The notes under the pieces: generated by a model
What the model was told of the DNA's origin: nothing
The model's database searches: none
The model's input: the letters and a program-made list of their open reading frames with translations, nothing else
Shown: one piece after another, positions 45,668 through 53,327 of the stretch
Numbering within the stretch: the first letter of the stretch is position 1
Layout of the letters: every line of letters begins with the position of its first letter
Made by a program: the position numbers and the translations under genes
NCBI GenBank assembly: GCA_017409875.1
Contig: JAFQRW010000011.1
Coordinates: 1-64,000 of the forward strand
From: Clostridia bacterium
GTDB lineage: Bacteria > Bacillota > Clostridia > RGIG6154
Length of the DNA: 64,000 nt
Direction: 5' to 3'

Positions 45668-46210
45668 TTGGAACTCTTTGAAAAGACAATAAAAAGTGAT
45701 TTAAAGTATGAAGGCTTAATTATCAATGTGCGCAATGATTTGGTTGAGCTTCCAAACGGCAAAATGGCAGGCCGTGATATTGTTGAGCATCCCGGTGGCG
45801 TGGGAATTGCTGCAATTACAGATAATAACGAACTTTTAATGGTTAAACAGTTTCGTGCCGGACCTAAAAAAGTACTGCTTGAAATTCCGGCAGGAAAACT
45901 TGAAAAAGGTGAGGACCCAAAAGTGTGCGGCATGCGTGAACTTGCCGAAGAAACCGGATATACCTCGAGTGAGTTTTTTAAAGTTGCTGAAACTTATTCT
46001 TCACCCGGATTTACTGATGAGCTTATACACATATATGTAGCAAGGGGGCTACGGCCAACACAAGGTGCACCGGATGAAGATGAATTTTTGAAAATTGAAA
46101 AGATTCCGATATCTGAACTTAAAGAAATGGTTGACAGGTGTGAAATTTGCGATGCAAAATCGGTTATTGCAATTCTTATGTCGGAAAAATATATGTATCG
46201 GGAGGAATAG
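45668..46210 (+). CDS. Nudix hydrolase, ADP-ribose pyrophosphatase type
   Basis: 180 residues. The Nudix box G76-x5-E-x7-REUxEExG is complete (G76, E82, R90, E91, E94, E95, G97). The flanking sequence (VKQFRAGPKKVLLEIPAGKL, ETYSSPGFTDELIHIYVA) is that of ADP-ribose pyrophosphatases such as NudF. It would split ADP-ribose into AMP and ribose 5-phosphate. The start is TTG with a GAGG about 12 bases ahead, a rather long gap. Next is zapA. Confidence 0.87.
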   Translation: MELFEKTIKSDLKYEGLIINVRNDLVELPNGKMAGRDIVEHPGGVGIAAITDNNELLMVKQFRAGPKKVLLEIPAGKLEKGEDPKVCGMRELAEETGYTSSEFFKVAETYSSPGFTDELIHIYVARGLRPTQGAPDEDEFLKIEKIPISELKEMVDRCEICDAKSVIAILMSEKYMYREE

Positions 46211-46212
46211 TA

Positions 46213-46587
46213 ATGTCAGTATCAAAGTCAGTAGTAAGATTACTCGGAAACGATTATCAGATTGAGAGCGAAAATTCTGATGAGTTAATTCAGAGAATCG
46301 GTTTTTATGTTGACAAAAAATTTAATGAAGTTGCTGAGCGCAACAGCAGATTAAGCACAAATATGATTGCTGTTATTACATCATTGAATATAGCTGAAGA
46401 AACTTTAAAACTTCAGGAGGAAAACAAAGAACTTTCTTCTCAGTTATCTGCTACTGTAGATATGTTGGGAGAAAAAGAATTTGATTTAAAAAAACTTTCT
46501 GAAGAGAACTTGAAATTGAAAGAACAGCTTCAAAATGCAAAGATTGAGTGTGCGCGTTTGGAAGCAAAAGCCGAAAGGAAGTATTGA
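46213..46587 (+). CDS. zapA: Cell division protein ZapA
   Basis: 124 residues. The N-terminal ZapA domain (VVRLLGNDYQIESENSDEL ... ERNSRLSTNMIAVITSLNIAEE) is followed by a long coiled coil. ZapA bundles FtsZ protofilaments at the division ring. The ATG at 46213 is chosen because GGAGG lies seven bases ahead; the longer frame lies inside the Nudix gene. It is immediately followed by dut. Confidence 0.9.
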   Translation: MSVSKSVVRLLGNDYQIESENSDELIQRIGFYVDKKFNEVAERNSRLSTNMIAVITSLNIAEETLKLQEENKELSSQLSATVDMLGEKEFDLKKLSEENLKLKEQLQNAKIECARLEAKAERKY

Positions 46588-46588
46588 T

Positions 46589-47038
46589 ATGAAGCTTGAT
46601 ATAAAATTTATTCCAAGTAATGGTGGGAAAGTTTCAGCAAAACCGTTTTATGCAACAGCGGGTAGCGCAGGTATGGATTTATCTGCGTGCTTGGATGAGC
46701 CCGTACTTATCAAAAAAGGCGAAATCAAAATAATTCCTACTGGTATTGCTATTGCACTTGAAGATAGTAATTATGCAGCATTTATTTATGCAAGAAGCGG
46801 CCTGGCGTGCAAAAAAGGTATTTGTCTTGCAAACAGTGTTGGGGTTATAGACAGCGATTACCGTGGTGAACTAAAATGCGCACTTATAAATTTAGGACAG
46901 GAAGATTTTGTGGTTAACCATGGTGATAGAATTGCTCAGCTTGTTATTTCGCCTGTAAAGCAGGTTGAGCTTAGTGTATGCGAAGATTTGGATGAAACAA
47001 AAAGAGGTAGCGGCGGATTTGGTTCTACCGGCGTATGA
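46589..47038 (+). CDS. dut: Deoxyuridine 5'-triphosphate nucleotidohydrolase (dUTPase)
   Basis: 149 residues, usual for the trimeric enzyme. All five motifs are present: GSAGMDLSA, ARSGLA, GVIDSDYRGE, RIAQLV and the C-terminal RGSGGFGSTG. It splits dUTP to dUMP, which both keeps uracil out of DNA and supplies ThyX. The ATG at 46589 follows AAAGGAAG. It overlaps the next gene by four bases (ATGA). Confidence 0.95.
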   Translation: MKLDIKFIPSNGGKVSAKPFYATAGSAGMDLSACLDEPVLIKKGEIKIIPTGIAIALEDSNYAAFIYARSGLACKKGICLANSVGVIDSDYRGELKCALINLGQEDFVVNHGDRIAQLVISPVKQVELSVCEDLDETKRGSGGFGSTGV

Positions 47039-47403
47039 CAAATTTAATTAAAACCGGCGATGTAATTATAGCAGTAATAATTTTGATTTTAACTGCTGCC
47101 TTTGTTTTACTGCCGTCTTTTGGCAGTGCAGATTTTGCTGTAATATATGTTGACGGAAAAGAATATGGAAAATATAATCTTAATGAAAACAATAAGACAA
47201 CTGTTGAACTAGTGTCAGATTACGGGCATAATACTGTTGTAATTAAAAACGGACAAGTATTTGTTGAAAAAAGCAGCTGCAAAGATAAACTTGAAGTAAA
47301 AGCTGGCCCGATAAAAAAGCAAGGTCAAACTCTTGTATGCTTACCAAACAGAGTTGTAGTAACTATCGAAGGAGGGGCAAAAACAGATGCAACAGCGTTT
47401 TAA
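47035..47403 (+). CDS. NusG domain II-containing membrane protein
   Basis: 122 residues. One N-terminal membrane segment (about 8-28), then an extracytoplasmic NusG-II domain (AVIYVDGKEYGKYNLNEN ... CLPNRVVVTIEGG). The domain carries two to three conserved Cys (SSCKDKL ... LVCLPN). The family is often next to the following gene type in Firmicutes; function unknown. It overlaps dut by four bases and the next gene by 17. Confidence 0.85.
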   Translation: MTNLIKTGDVIIAVIILILTAAFVLLPSFGSADFAVIYVDGKEYGKYNLNENNKTTVELVSDYGHNTVVIKNGQVFVEKSSCKDKLEVKAGPIKKQGQTLVCLPNRVVVTIEGGAKTDATAF

Positions 47404-47896
47404 ACATAACACTGCGCTTCTTGCTCTTCTTACCGGTGTGGGTTTAATTCTTGGATATGTGGAAAGTATTATATTTCCTCAAGGTATGGCTTATGGAATT
47501 AAGCTTGGAATTTCAAACATAGTTGTGCTGTTTTCGTTAATGTGTTTAGGAAAAAGCAATGCTTACATAATTGCCGTTGTTAAATCAGTGCTTTCTGGCG
47601 CATTGTTTTCTTCTGTGAGTGCTATAATATATAGCTTATCCGGCGTTTTGCTATCTGTTGCTTTGATGTCTTTTCTTGAAAAAAGATTTTATCCAGATAG
47701 AATTTCTGTGATTGGCATCAGTATTGCAGGAAGCGCCGCTTTTAATATCGGTCAAGTAATTGTAGCATGTTTTTTCACAAAAACATTGTTCACTATTTAT
47801 GTACTTACACACATGTTGCCGATTTCAATAATTACGGGAACTGTCACTGGCATTATTACATATCTTGTTTTAATCAGATTTAAAAGAGGGATTTAA
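47387..47896 (+). CDS. Gx transporter / heptaprenyl diphosphate synthase component I family
   Basis: 169 residues, five to six membrane segments. It matches PF07456: LTGVGLILGYVESIIFP, GIKLGISNIVVLFSL, GALFSSVSAIIYSLSGVLLSV. The old name suggests prenyl diphosphate synthesis, but the protein has no such active site and looks like a small-molecule (ECF-type) transporter. The substrate is unknown. AAGGAGG lies 11 bases ahead of the ATG. It pairs with the NusG-II protein. Confidence 0.85.
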   Translation: MQQRFKHNTALLALLTGVGLILGYVESIIFPQGMAYGIKLGISNIVVLFSLMCLGKSNAYIIAVVKSVLSGALFSSVSAIIYSLSGVLLSVALMSFLEKRFYPDRISVIGISIAGSAAFNIGQVIVACFFTKTLFTIYVLTHMLPISIITGTVTGIITYLVLIRFKRGI

Positions 47897-47897
47897 T

Positions 47898-48716
47898 TTG
47901 TATAAAAAGAAACCATATAAGATTATTATTTTTGCTTTGCTAATTGTGATAATAGTAGCTTTGTGTATTTTTACTCCTGTTGCGAAGATTTTATCATCTT
48001 GGGTGGGTAATATTGTTACTCCTGTTCAATCAGGAATTGCTAATGTTGTAACCAGCACGAAAGAAGTTCTTACAAAATGGGAAAATACTCAAAAATTAGC
48101 AGAGGAAAATAAAGCACTTAAATCTCAGATTGATGAGTTTAAAAAAAATAACAGGGATTATTTGAAATTTAAAACTGAAAATCAAAGATTAAAGGAACTT
48201 TTAGACCTTAAAGATGAACTTGACACGTTAAACCCGATTGCGGCTTCTGTTATTACAAAAGATTCCGGTAATTGGTTTAATGTTTTTACTGTAAATGCAG
48301 GCAAAAATAAAGGGGCTATTGTTAATACTCCGGTTGTGAATTCAAAAGGGCTTATAGGCAGAGTTTCACAAATCGGTGAGAATTGGTCTAAAGTTGTAAC
48401 CGTTATTGATTACGACCATTCTGTTAGCGGTACCATTTTAAGAACCGGCGACCTTGTTCAGATTGATGGCGACATTTCTTTAATGAAAAGCGGACTTTGC
48501 AAAATGACAATAATTACCGAAGGAGCAGATGTGATAATAGGTGATACTGTTGTTACATCAGGTATCGGCGGTATTTATCCTAAAGGTTTGTTTATTGGTA
48601 CGGTTACTGAGTTTCGCAATAACAGTGAAGGTACCGGCAAATATGCCGTTGTAAAACCTGATGTTGATTTTCAGCATATTTTTGACGTTTTGCTTTTGAC
48701 CAATGCGGAGGAATGA
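47898..48716 (+). CDS. mreC: Rod shape-determining protein MreC
   Basis: 272 residues. A membrane segment (about 9-30), a coiled coil (about 50-100), and an extracytoplasmic beta domain (AASVITKDSGNWFNVFTVNAG ... GIGGIYPKGLFIGTV). MreC links the MreB cytoskeleton to PBP2 and the elongation machinery. The start is TTG behind AGAGGG. mreD follows after a single base, but mreB is not adjacent, unlike the usual mreBCD order. Confidence 0.93.
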   Translation: MYKKKPYKIIIFALLIVIIVALCIFTPVAKILSSWVGNIVTPVQSGIANVVTSTKEVLTKWENTQKLAEENKALKSQIDEFKKNNRDYLKFKTENQRLKELLDLKDELDTLNPIAASVITKDSGNWFNVFTVNAGKNKGAIVNTPVVNSKGLIGRVSQIGENWSKVVTVIDYDHSVSGTILRTGDLVQIDGDISLMKSGLCKMTIITEGADVIIGDTVVTSGIGGIYPKGLFIGTVTEFRNNSEGTGKYAVVKPDVDFQHIFDVLLLTNAEE

Positions 48717-48717
48717 A

Positions 48718-49203
48718 ATGAATAAAGTTTTAGCCGTATTAATGAGTGTTGCTTTAACGATAATTCAACTTACCATTACTCCTATGTTTAAAATTGGCTG
48801 GCTGAATTATAATTTTGCGCTTGTAAGCATTGTTATAGTTTGTTTGTTATGCGGAGGTAAGACAGGTATTGTTAATGCAATAGTTGTAGCTGTAATTTAT
48901 GATGTTTTTGCTTCAAAAGTTCTTGGAACATTTGTTGTATTATATCTTTTAATAGCACTTTTGGTTGAACTTATTGCAAAACATATGTTTAATTGCAATG
49001 CCTACATTGCAGTTATATTTGTATTTACTTCAACTTTAATTACTGAGGTGTTAATTTATTGTGGGTTTTATGCCTTTAATGGTATGGTGTATAATGCTTT
49101 TGCACTTTCAAAAATTATTTTCCCGCAATGCTTGATAAATTCTGTTGTTTGTTTGATTGTGTTCTGGTTTTATAAGTCTGTTATAAGGCTTAAGAGAGAA
49201 TAA
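48718..49203 (+). CDS. mreD: Rod shape-determining protein MreD
   Basis: 161 residues, five membrane segments, typical for MreD (SIVIVCLLCGGKTGIVNAIV, then IYDVFASKVLGTF). It acts with MreC and PBP2 in side-wall growth. The ATG at 48718 follows GGAGG by several bases; the longer frame lies in mreC. Confidence 0.88.
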   Translation: MNKVLAVLMSVALTIIQLTITPMFKIGWLNYNFALVSIVIVCLLCGGKTGIVNAIVVAVIYDVFASKVLGTFVVLYLLIALLVELIAKHMFNCNAYIAVIFVFTSTLITEVLIYCGFYAFNGMVYNAFALSKIIFPQCLINSVVCLIVFWFYKSVIRLKRE

Positions 49204-49222
49204 TTTTGCAGGAGGTGTTCAG

Positions 49223-51250
49223 TTGAATTACTATAATAAGCACGCAAGGACTTTCTTTGTTGTTTTAGTAGTTGCTATACTTTTTTTGTTGTGTGCTATC
49301 AGACTGATTAATCTCCAGATTATAAATGGTGAAAGTTACAGAAAAGTTTCAGAGGCAAAGCTTTATACTTCTATGACAATTAAAGCCCCAAGGGGAAATA
49401 TTGTTGACAGATATGGCGAAATTCTTGCTACTAACCGCAGTGGATTTTCTGTTACAATAAAGCATACAGGACTAAGCCGTAATGAACTGTCAAAAATGTT
49501 GCATAAACTTGTAACAATATTAGAAGGTGAAAATGCAGAGTTTACTTATTCACTTCCTGTCACAAAAGAAATGCCTTATGAATTTGATTTCGGCAATAAT
49601 GATAATATTGACGATAAAGTTGAAAAATGGCTTGATAAGAATAATTTTAATAAAGGAACTGCCGCTCCTGATGTTATCAAAAAGCTTTATGATGCTTATG
49701 AAATTGACGCCTCTTATGAAGAAAGTGATAAAAGACTTATTTGCGACATTATTTATGACATGAAACAAAAAGGATTCAGTGTGTATAATCCATACGTTCT
49801 ATTGGATGATGTTAGCGCTGAAATTGTTGCTGTAGTTAAAGAAAACAGCAGTCAATTTTCAGGAGTTGAGGTTGCCGAAAGTAGTGTAAGGGCATACCCA
49901 AACGGCAAAATGCTTGCACATGTTTTGGGAAATGTAGGAATTATTTATCAGGAAGAATATCAAAAATTAAAGAATAAGAATTACAGTATGGATGCCCTTA
50001 TTGGCAAGCAAGGTGTTGAACTAGCTTATGAGTCATACCTTAAGGGTGAAGATGGAATACATGGTTTTGAACAAACGATAGAAGGCTTTGAAAATGTTGT
50101 GACTTCTGTTCCAGCAAAGCAAGGCAATACTGTAATGCTTACCATTGACAGAGAATTGCAGGAAGTTACTGAAAAAGCACTTGCAGATACTATTAACTCA
50201 ATTTCGCAATCTGTGCCAGACTGTAATGCAGGAAGTGTGGTGTGTCTTGATGTTAATAGCGGCGAGATTTTATCTATTGCTTCATATCCTTCATATTATC
50301 CGAATGAATATAATAAGAATTATAACAGTCTTATCAAAAACCCTGCAAATCCAGTTTGGAACCGCGCAATCGGTGGTGCTTACGAACCAGGTTCAACTTT
50401 TAAAATGCTTACAGCTATTGCATCATTAGAGGAAAATATTGTAACCCCATCAGAACTTATCTTAGATGAGGGCAAGTATAAGTTTTATAATGATTATCAA
50501 CCTACATGTATGAAATGGAAAACTGGCGAGACACATGGTTATGTTGATGTGGTTACAGCACTGCAGGAATCGTGTAATTACTATTTTTTTGATGTTGGAA
50601 GACGGCTGGGAATTGAAAAGTTAGTTGAATATTCCAAAAAATTTGGGTTTGGTGAAACAACCGGCATTGAAGTTGGTGGTGAGGTAAAAGGGCAGATTGC
50701 AAGTCCTGAAAACAAGGAAAAACGTGGTGAAACATGGAATCCGGGTGATACCTTGCAGGCATCAATCGGGCAGTCTGATAATCTTATCACGCCTATTCAA
50801 CTTGCCTCTTATGTTGCAACAATCGCAAATGGCGGTGTAAGATATCAGCCTCATATTTTAAAAATGGTCAAAGACAGTAATAGCGGTGAAGTTGTTGAGA
50901 AATCTAATATAAATATTGTTGATAGAATTGAAATAGATTCTAAAAATTTAAATGCTGTTAAGCTTGGAATGAAAAAGGTTGCAGAAGAAGGCACTGCCAG
51001 CAATGTGTTTGAGGACTTTTTTGTTGAAATTGCCGGCAAAACCGGAACTGCTGAGGTAAGCCGTGGCTCAAATAATGGAATTTTCGTTGCATTTGCTCCA
51101 TACGATAATCCTCAAATTGCGGTTGCAATTGTAATTGAACACGGTACCGGTGGATACTTGGCAGCGCCTATTGCTAAAGCAATGTTTACACAGTATTTTT
51201 CAAACAAAGAAATTTCAGATTTATATTCAGTTAATACACTTAACAGATAA
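49223..51250 (+). CDS. mrdA: Penicillin-binding protein 2 (elongation transpeptidase)
   Basis: 675 residues. One N-terminal membrane segment, then the pedestal region (KAPRGNIVDRYGEILATNRS) and the transpeptidase domain with S391-x-x-K394 (STFK), S450-C-N452 and K606-T-G. PBP2 cross-links peptidoglycan in the elongasome. Its place directly after mreC-mreD supports this over a division role. The start is TTG at 49223 with AGGAGGTG seven bases ahead. A large insertion near residues 100-190 is typical of clostridial PBP2. Confidence 0.92.
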   Translation: MNYYNKHARTFFVVLVVAILFLLCAIRLINLQIINGESYRKVSEAKLYTSMTIKAPRGNIVDRYGEILATNRSGFSVTIKHTGLSRNELSKMLHKLVTILEGENAEFTYSLPVTKEMPYEFDFGNNDNIDDKVEKWLDKNNFNKGTAAPDVIKKLYDAYEIDASYEESDKRLICDIIYDMKQKGFSVYNPYVLLDDVSAEIVAVVKENSSQFSGVEVAESSVRAYPNGKMLAHVLGNVGIIYQEEYQKLKNKNYSMDALIGKQGVELAYESYLKGEDGIHGFEQTIEGFENVVTSVPAKQGNTVMLTIDRELQEVTEKALADTINSISQSVPDCNAGSVVCLDVNSGEILSIASYPSYYPNEYNKNYNSLIKNPANPVWNRAIGGAYEPGSTFKMLTAIASLEENIVTPSELILDEGKYKFYNDYQPTCMKWKTGETHGYVDVVTALQESCNYYFFDVGRRLGIEKLVEYSKKFGFGETTGIEVGGEVKGQIASPENKEKRGETWNPGDTLQASIGQSDNLITPIQLASYVATIANGGVRYQPHILKMVKDSNSGEVVEKSNINIVDRIEIDSKNLNAVKLGMKKVAEEGTASNVFEDFFVEIAGKTGTAEVSRGSNNGIFVAFAPYDNPQIAVAIVIEHGTGGYLAAPIAKAMFTQYFSNKEISDLYSVNTLNR

Positions 51251-51265
51251 AAAGGATGTGATGTT

Positions 51266-52048
51266 TTGAGTAAGGTTATTTCAGTAATTTCAGGTAAGGG
51301 TGGCGTTGGTAAAACAACTGTTACGGCCAACGTAGGTGTTGCACTCTCGCTTTTAGGACATAAAACTGTGATAATAGATACCGATTTAGGCCTGAGAAAT
51401 CTTGATTTAGCACTTGGATTGGAAAACAATGTTATTTATGATATGGTTGACCTTGCAATGGGTGAGTGCAGATTGCGCGAAGCTGTTATAAAAGATGAAA
51501 GATATGGGGCGTTAGGATTTATACCTACATCACAATTTAAAACTGATAATAATATAGATTTTGAAAGATTTAAAAAAATCATATTAGAATTGAAAAGGCA
51601 ATACGAATATATTATTATTGATTCTCCTGCCGGTATTGGTGAGGGCTTTGAAACTGCTGCTAAGCTTTCTGATATGGCATTGATTGTTGTAAACCCTGAA
51701 CCTTTTTCGCTCAGAGATGCTGACAGAGTTGCAGGGCTTTTGGAAAATCTTGGTGTTAAAGATATGCGCCTTATAATAAACAGAGTAAGACCTCAAATGA
51801 TAGACCGCGGAATTATGCTTAATTTAGATAGCGTAATTGAGGCACTTGGCGTGAGATTAGTCGGCGTATTATATGAAGACGAATCTGTTATTGAAGCTGC
51901 TATTTTTGGCATGCCGGTGGTACTTAATAAAAAAAGTAAAATTGCTGATGAGTTTAATAGCATTGCAAAAAGAATTAACGGGGAAAATGTGCCTATAGAA
52001 AATATTAAGAAAAAGTCAGTGTGGCGTAAGTTGTTAAAGAAAAAATAG
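51266..52048 (+). CDS. minD: Septum site-determining protein MinD
   Basis: 260 residues. A deviant Walker A, KGGVGKTT (residues 11-18), IDTDLGLRNLDLALGLE, IIDSPAGIGEG, and a C-terminal amphipathic membrane-targeting helix (IKKKSVWRKLLKKK). MinD recruits MinC to block division near the poles. The start is TTG at 51266. Neither minC nor minE lies beside it, which is unusual, as minC usually precedes minD in this cluster. Confidence 0.93.
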   Translation: MSKVISVISGKGGVGKTTVTANVGVALSLLGHKTVIIDTDLGLRNLDLALGLENNVIYDMVDLAMGECRLREAVIKDERYGALGFIPTSQFKTDNNIDFERFKKIILELKRQYEYIIIDSPAGIGEGFETAAKLSDMALIVVNPEPFSLRDADRVAGLLENLGVKDMRLIINRVRPQMIDRGIMLNLDSVIEALGVRLVGVLYEDESVIEAAIFGMPVVLNKKSKIADEFNSIAKRINGENVPIENIKKKSVWRKLLKKK

Positions 52049-52112
52049 AGCATAATACCAATTTCTCTTTAATATATTTTAGTGTGATAAAATTCTTAAA
52101 GGGAATGGTTTT

Positions 52113-52415
52113 ATGAAAAAAACTACAACTAACAATCGCAATATTAAAAGTAAATCTGATGAAAAATTTGCGAAAAAGTTTTTAAGTCAAACTCTGGTTT
52201 CTTTGCTTGTTTTTGCGTTGGTTTTTATTAATTCAAAATTGCCGTACACTCTTAGTAAAAAAATCAGCCAAACAATTAGATATTACCTTACAATGAGTGT
52301 AGATTTCAACAAAGCTGTTGACACGGTGAAAATGTATTTTGACGATTTTTATAATCAAGTACAAACACTGCCTGCAAGTGGAGATACTAACAATAATTCT
52401 GCTGATGAAAGCTAA
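52113..52415 (+). CDS. Small membrane protein at the spoIVFA position
   Basis: 100 residues. A basic cytoplasmic N-terminus (1-25), one membrane segment (about 27-47, TLVSLLVFALVFIN), then an external part of about 50 residues (TIRYYLTMSVDFNKAVDTVK), ending in a Ser/Asn/Asp tail. It lies between minD and spoIVFB, where B. subtilis has spoIVFA. The topology matches the N-terminal part of SpoIVFA, but the LytM-like peptidase domain is missing. I infer a reduced SpoIVFA; sequence similarity alone does not prove it. No convincing promoter was found upstream. Confidence 0.6.
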   Translation: MKKTTTNNRNIKSKSDEKFAKKFLSQTLVSLLVFALVFINSKLPYTLSKKISQTIRYYLTMSVDFNKAVDTVKMYFDDFYNQVQTLPASGDTNNNSADES

Positions 52416-52432
52416 ATTTAATTTTTTGCAAG

Positions 52433-53269
52433 TTGGTGATTTGGATTATTAGTTTGAGTCCGTTGTGGATAATGCTTCTAGTTTTTTTTGTTGTTACAAA
52501 TAATTTGAATAAATATTTATTAACATTTTTTATTGCCCTGCTGCACGAAGCGGGGCATCTGCTTGTCGCAAGAAATTTTGGGTATAAAATTAATGGTATA
52601 AAAATCGAACCGTTTGGTGTGTGTCTTAAACTTTCCGATAAGAAAATCTGCAGTTTTCATGAAGTATTAATTTCTGCAGCAGGTCCTTGTGTAAATATTC
52701 TGCTTGTAATTTTTGGAGCTATCGCTGTTAAGTTTGGAATTCAAATTTCAAATGTGTTTTTTATATCAAATTTTTATATGCTTTTTATAAATCTGTTGCC
52801 CGTAATGCCCCTTGATGGCGGCAGAATTTTAAAAGCAGTTTTGTTTTCTGAATTTGAAAGTAAATTTTCCAAGAGAATTGTTAAAATAATCTCTTTGATT
52901 TTTACTTCAGTAATTTTTATATGCGGAATTATCTTTTTTGTCAGAAGTAAGCAAAACATATCTTTGTTTGTTGCAGCACTTTTTCTGCTCGATAATATCA
53001 GGTTCCGTGACAGCAAATCCAGCAAAATAACAAACTTGTACTTTTCAGATATTGACAAGGATTTGACTAAAGTTTATTACTTAGGTGAAAATGTTTTAGT
53101 AAAAGATGCATTGAAATTTTTACCCTATGATAGCATAAATGTTGTGTTTATTATTGATAGCGAAGGTACGGTGATAGCTACTGTTACTAACAAATATATA
53201 CTTAAACTTGTTAGCAATGGTTACAGTAATGATAAACTATCTAACGCTATTAATCTTGATTTAAACTGA
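52433..53269 (+). CDS. spoIVFB: SpoIVFB-type intramembrane metalloprotease
   Basis: 278 residues, five to six membrane segments. The zinc site is H38-E39-x-x-H42 (HEAGH), and the second site is D128 in PLDGGR. A C-terminal CBS-like domain (from about residue 215) fits SpoIVFB, which cuts pro-sigma-K in the mother cell. The gene follows the SpoIVFA-like frame. Its start is uncertain: TTG at 52433 and GTG at 52436 are possible and neither has a good ribosome site. BofA, which inhibits this protease, is encoded at 4432. Confidence 0.88.
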   Translation: MVIWIISLSPLWIMLLVFFVVTNNLNKYLLTFFIALLHEAGHLLVARNFGYKINGIKIEPFGVCLKLSDKKICSFHEVLISAAGPCVNILLVIFGAIAVKFGIQISNVFFISNFYMLFINLLPVMPLDGGRILKAVLFSEFESKFSKRIVKIISLIFTSVIFICGIIFFVRSKQNISLFVAALFLLDNIRFRDSKSSKITNLYFSDIDKDLTKVYYLGENVLVKDALKFLPYDSINVVFIIDSEGTVIATVTNKYILKLVSNGYSNDKLSNAINLDLN

Positions 53270-53284
53270 CTTTTGTAGTAAAAT
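53256..53284 (+). promoter_or_regulatory. Promoter of the radical SAM pair
   Basis: TTGATT (53256-53261), 17-base spacer, TAAAAT (53279-53284). The -35 lies within the last codons of spoIVFB. Confidence 0.65.
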
Positions 53285-53327
53285 TATGGTTGATTAAATG
53301 CTATGAAAATTCTTTTCGGAGGAAAAA

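Noticed and set aside
52049-52112. Sigma-E promoter for the SpoIVFA-like gene
   Set aside because: TAATATA and GATAAAAT are present but only nine bases apart, too close for sigma-E.
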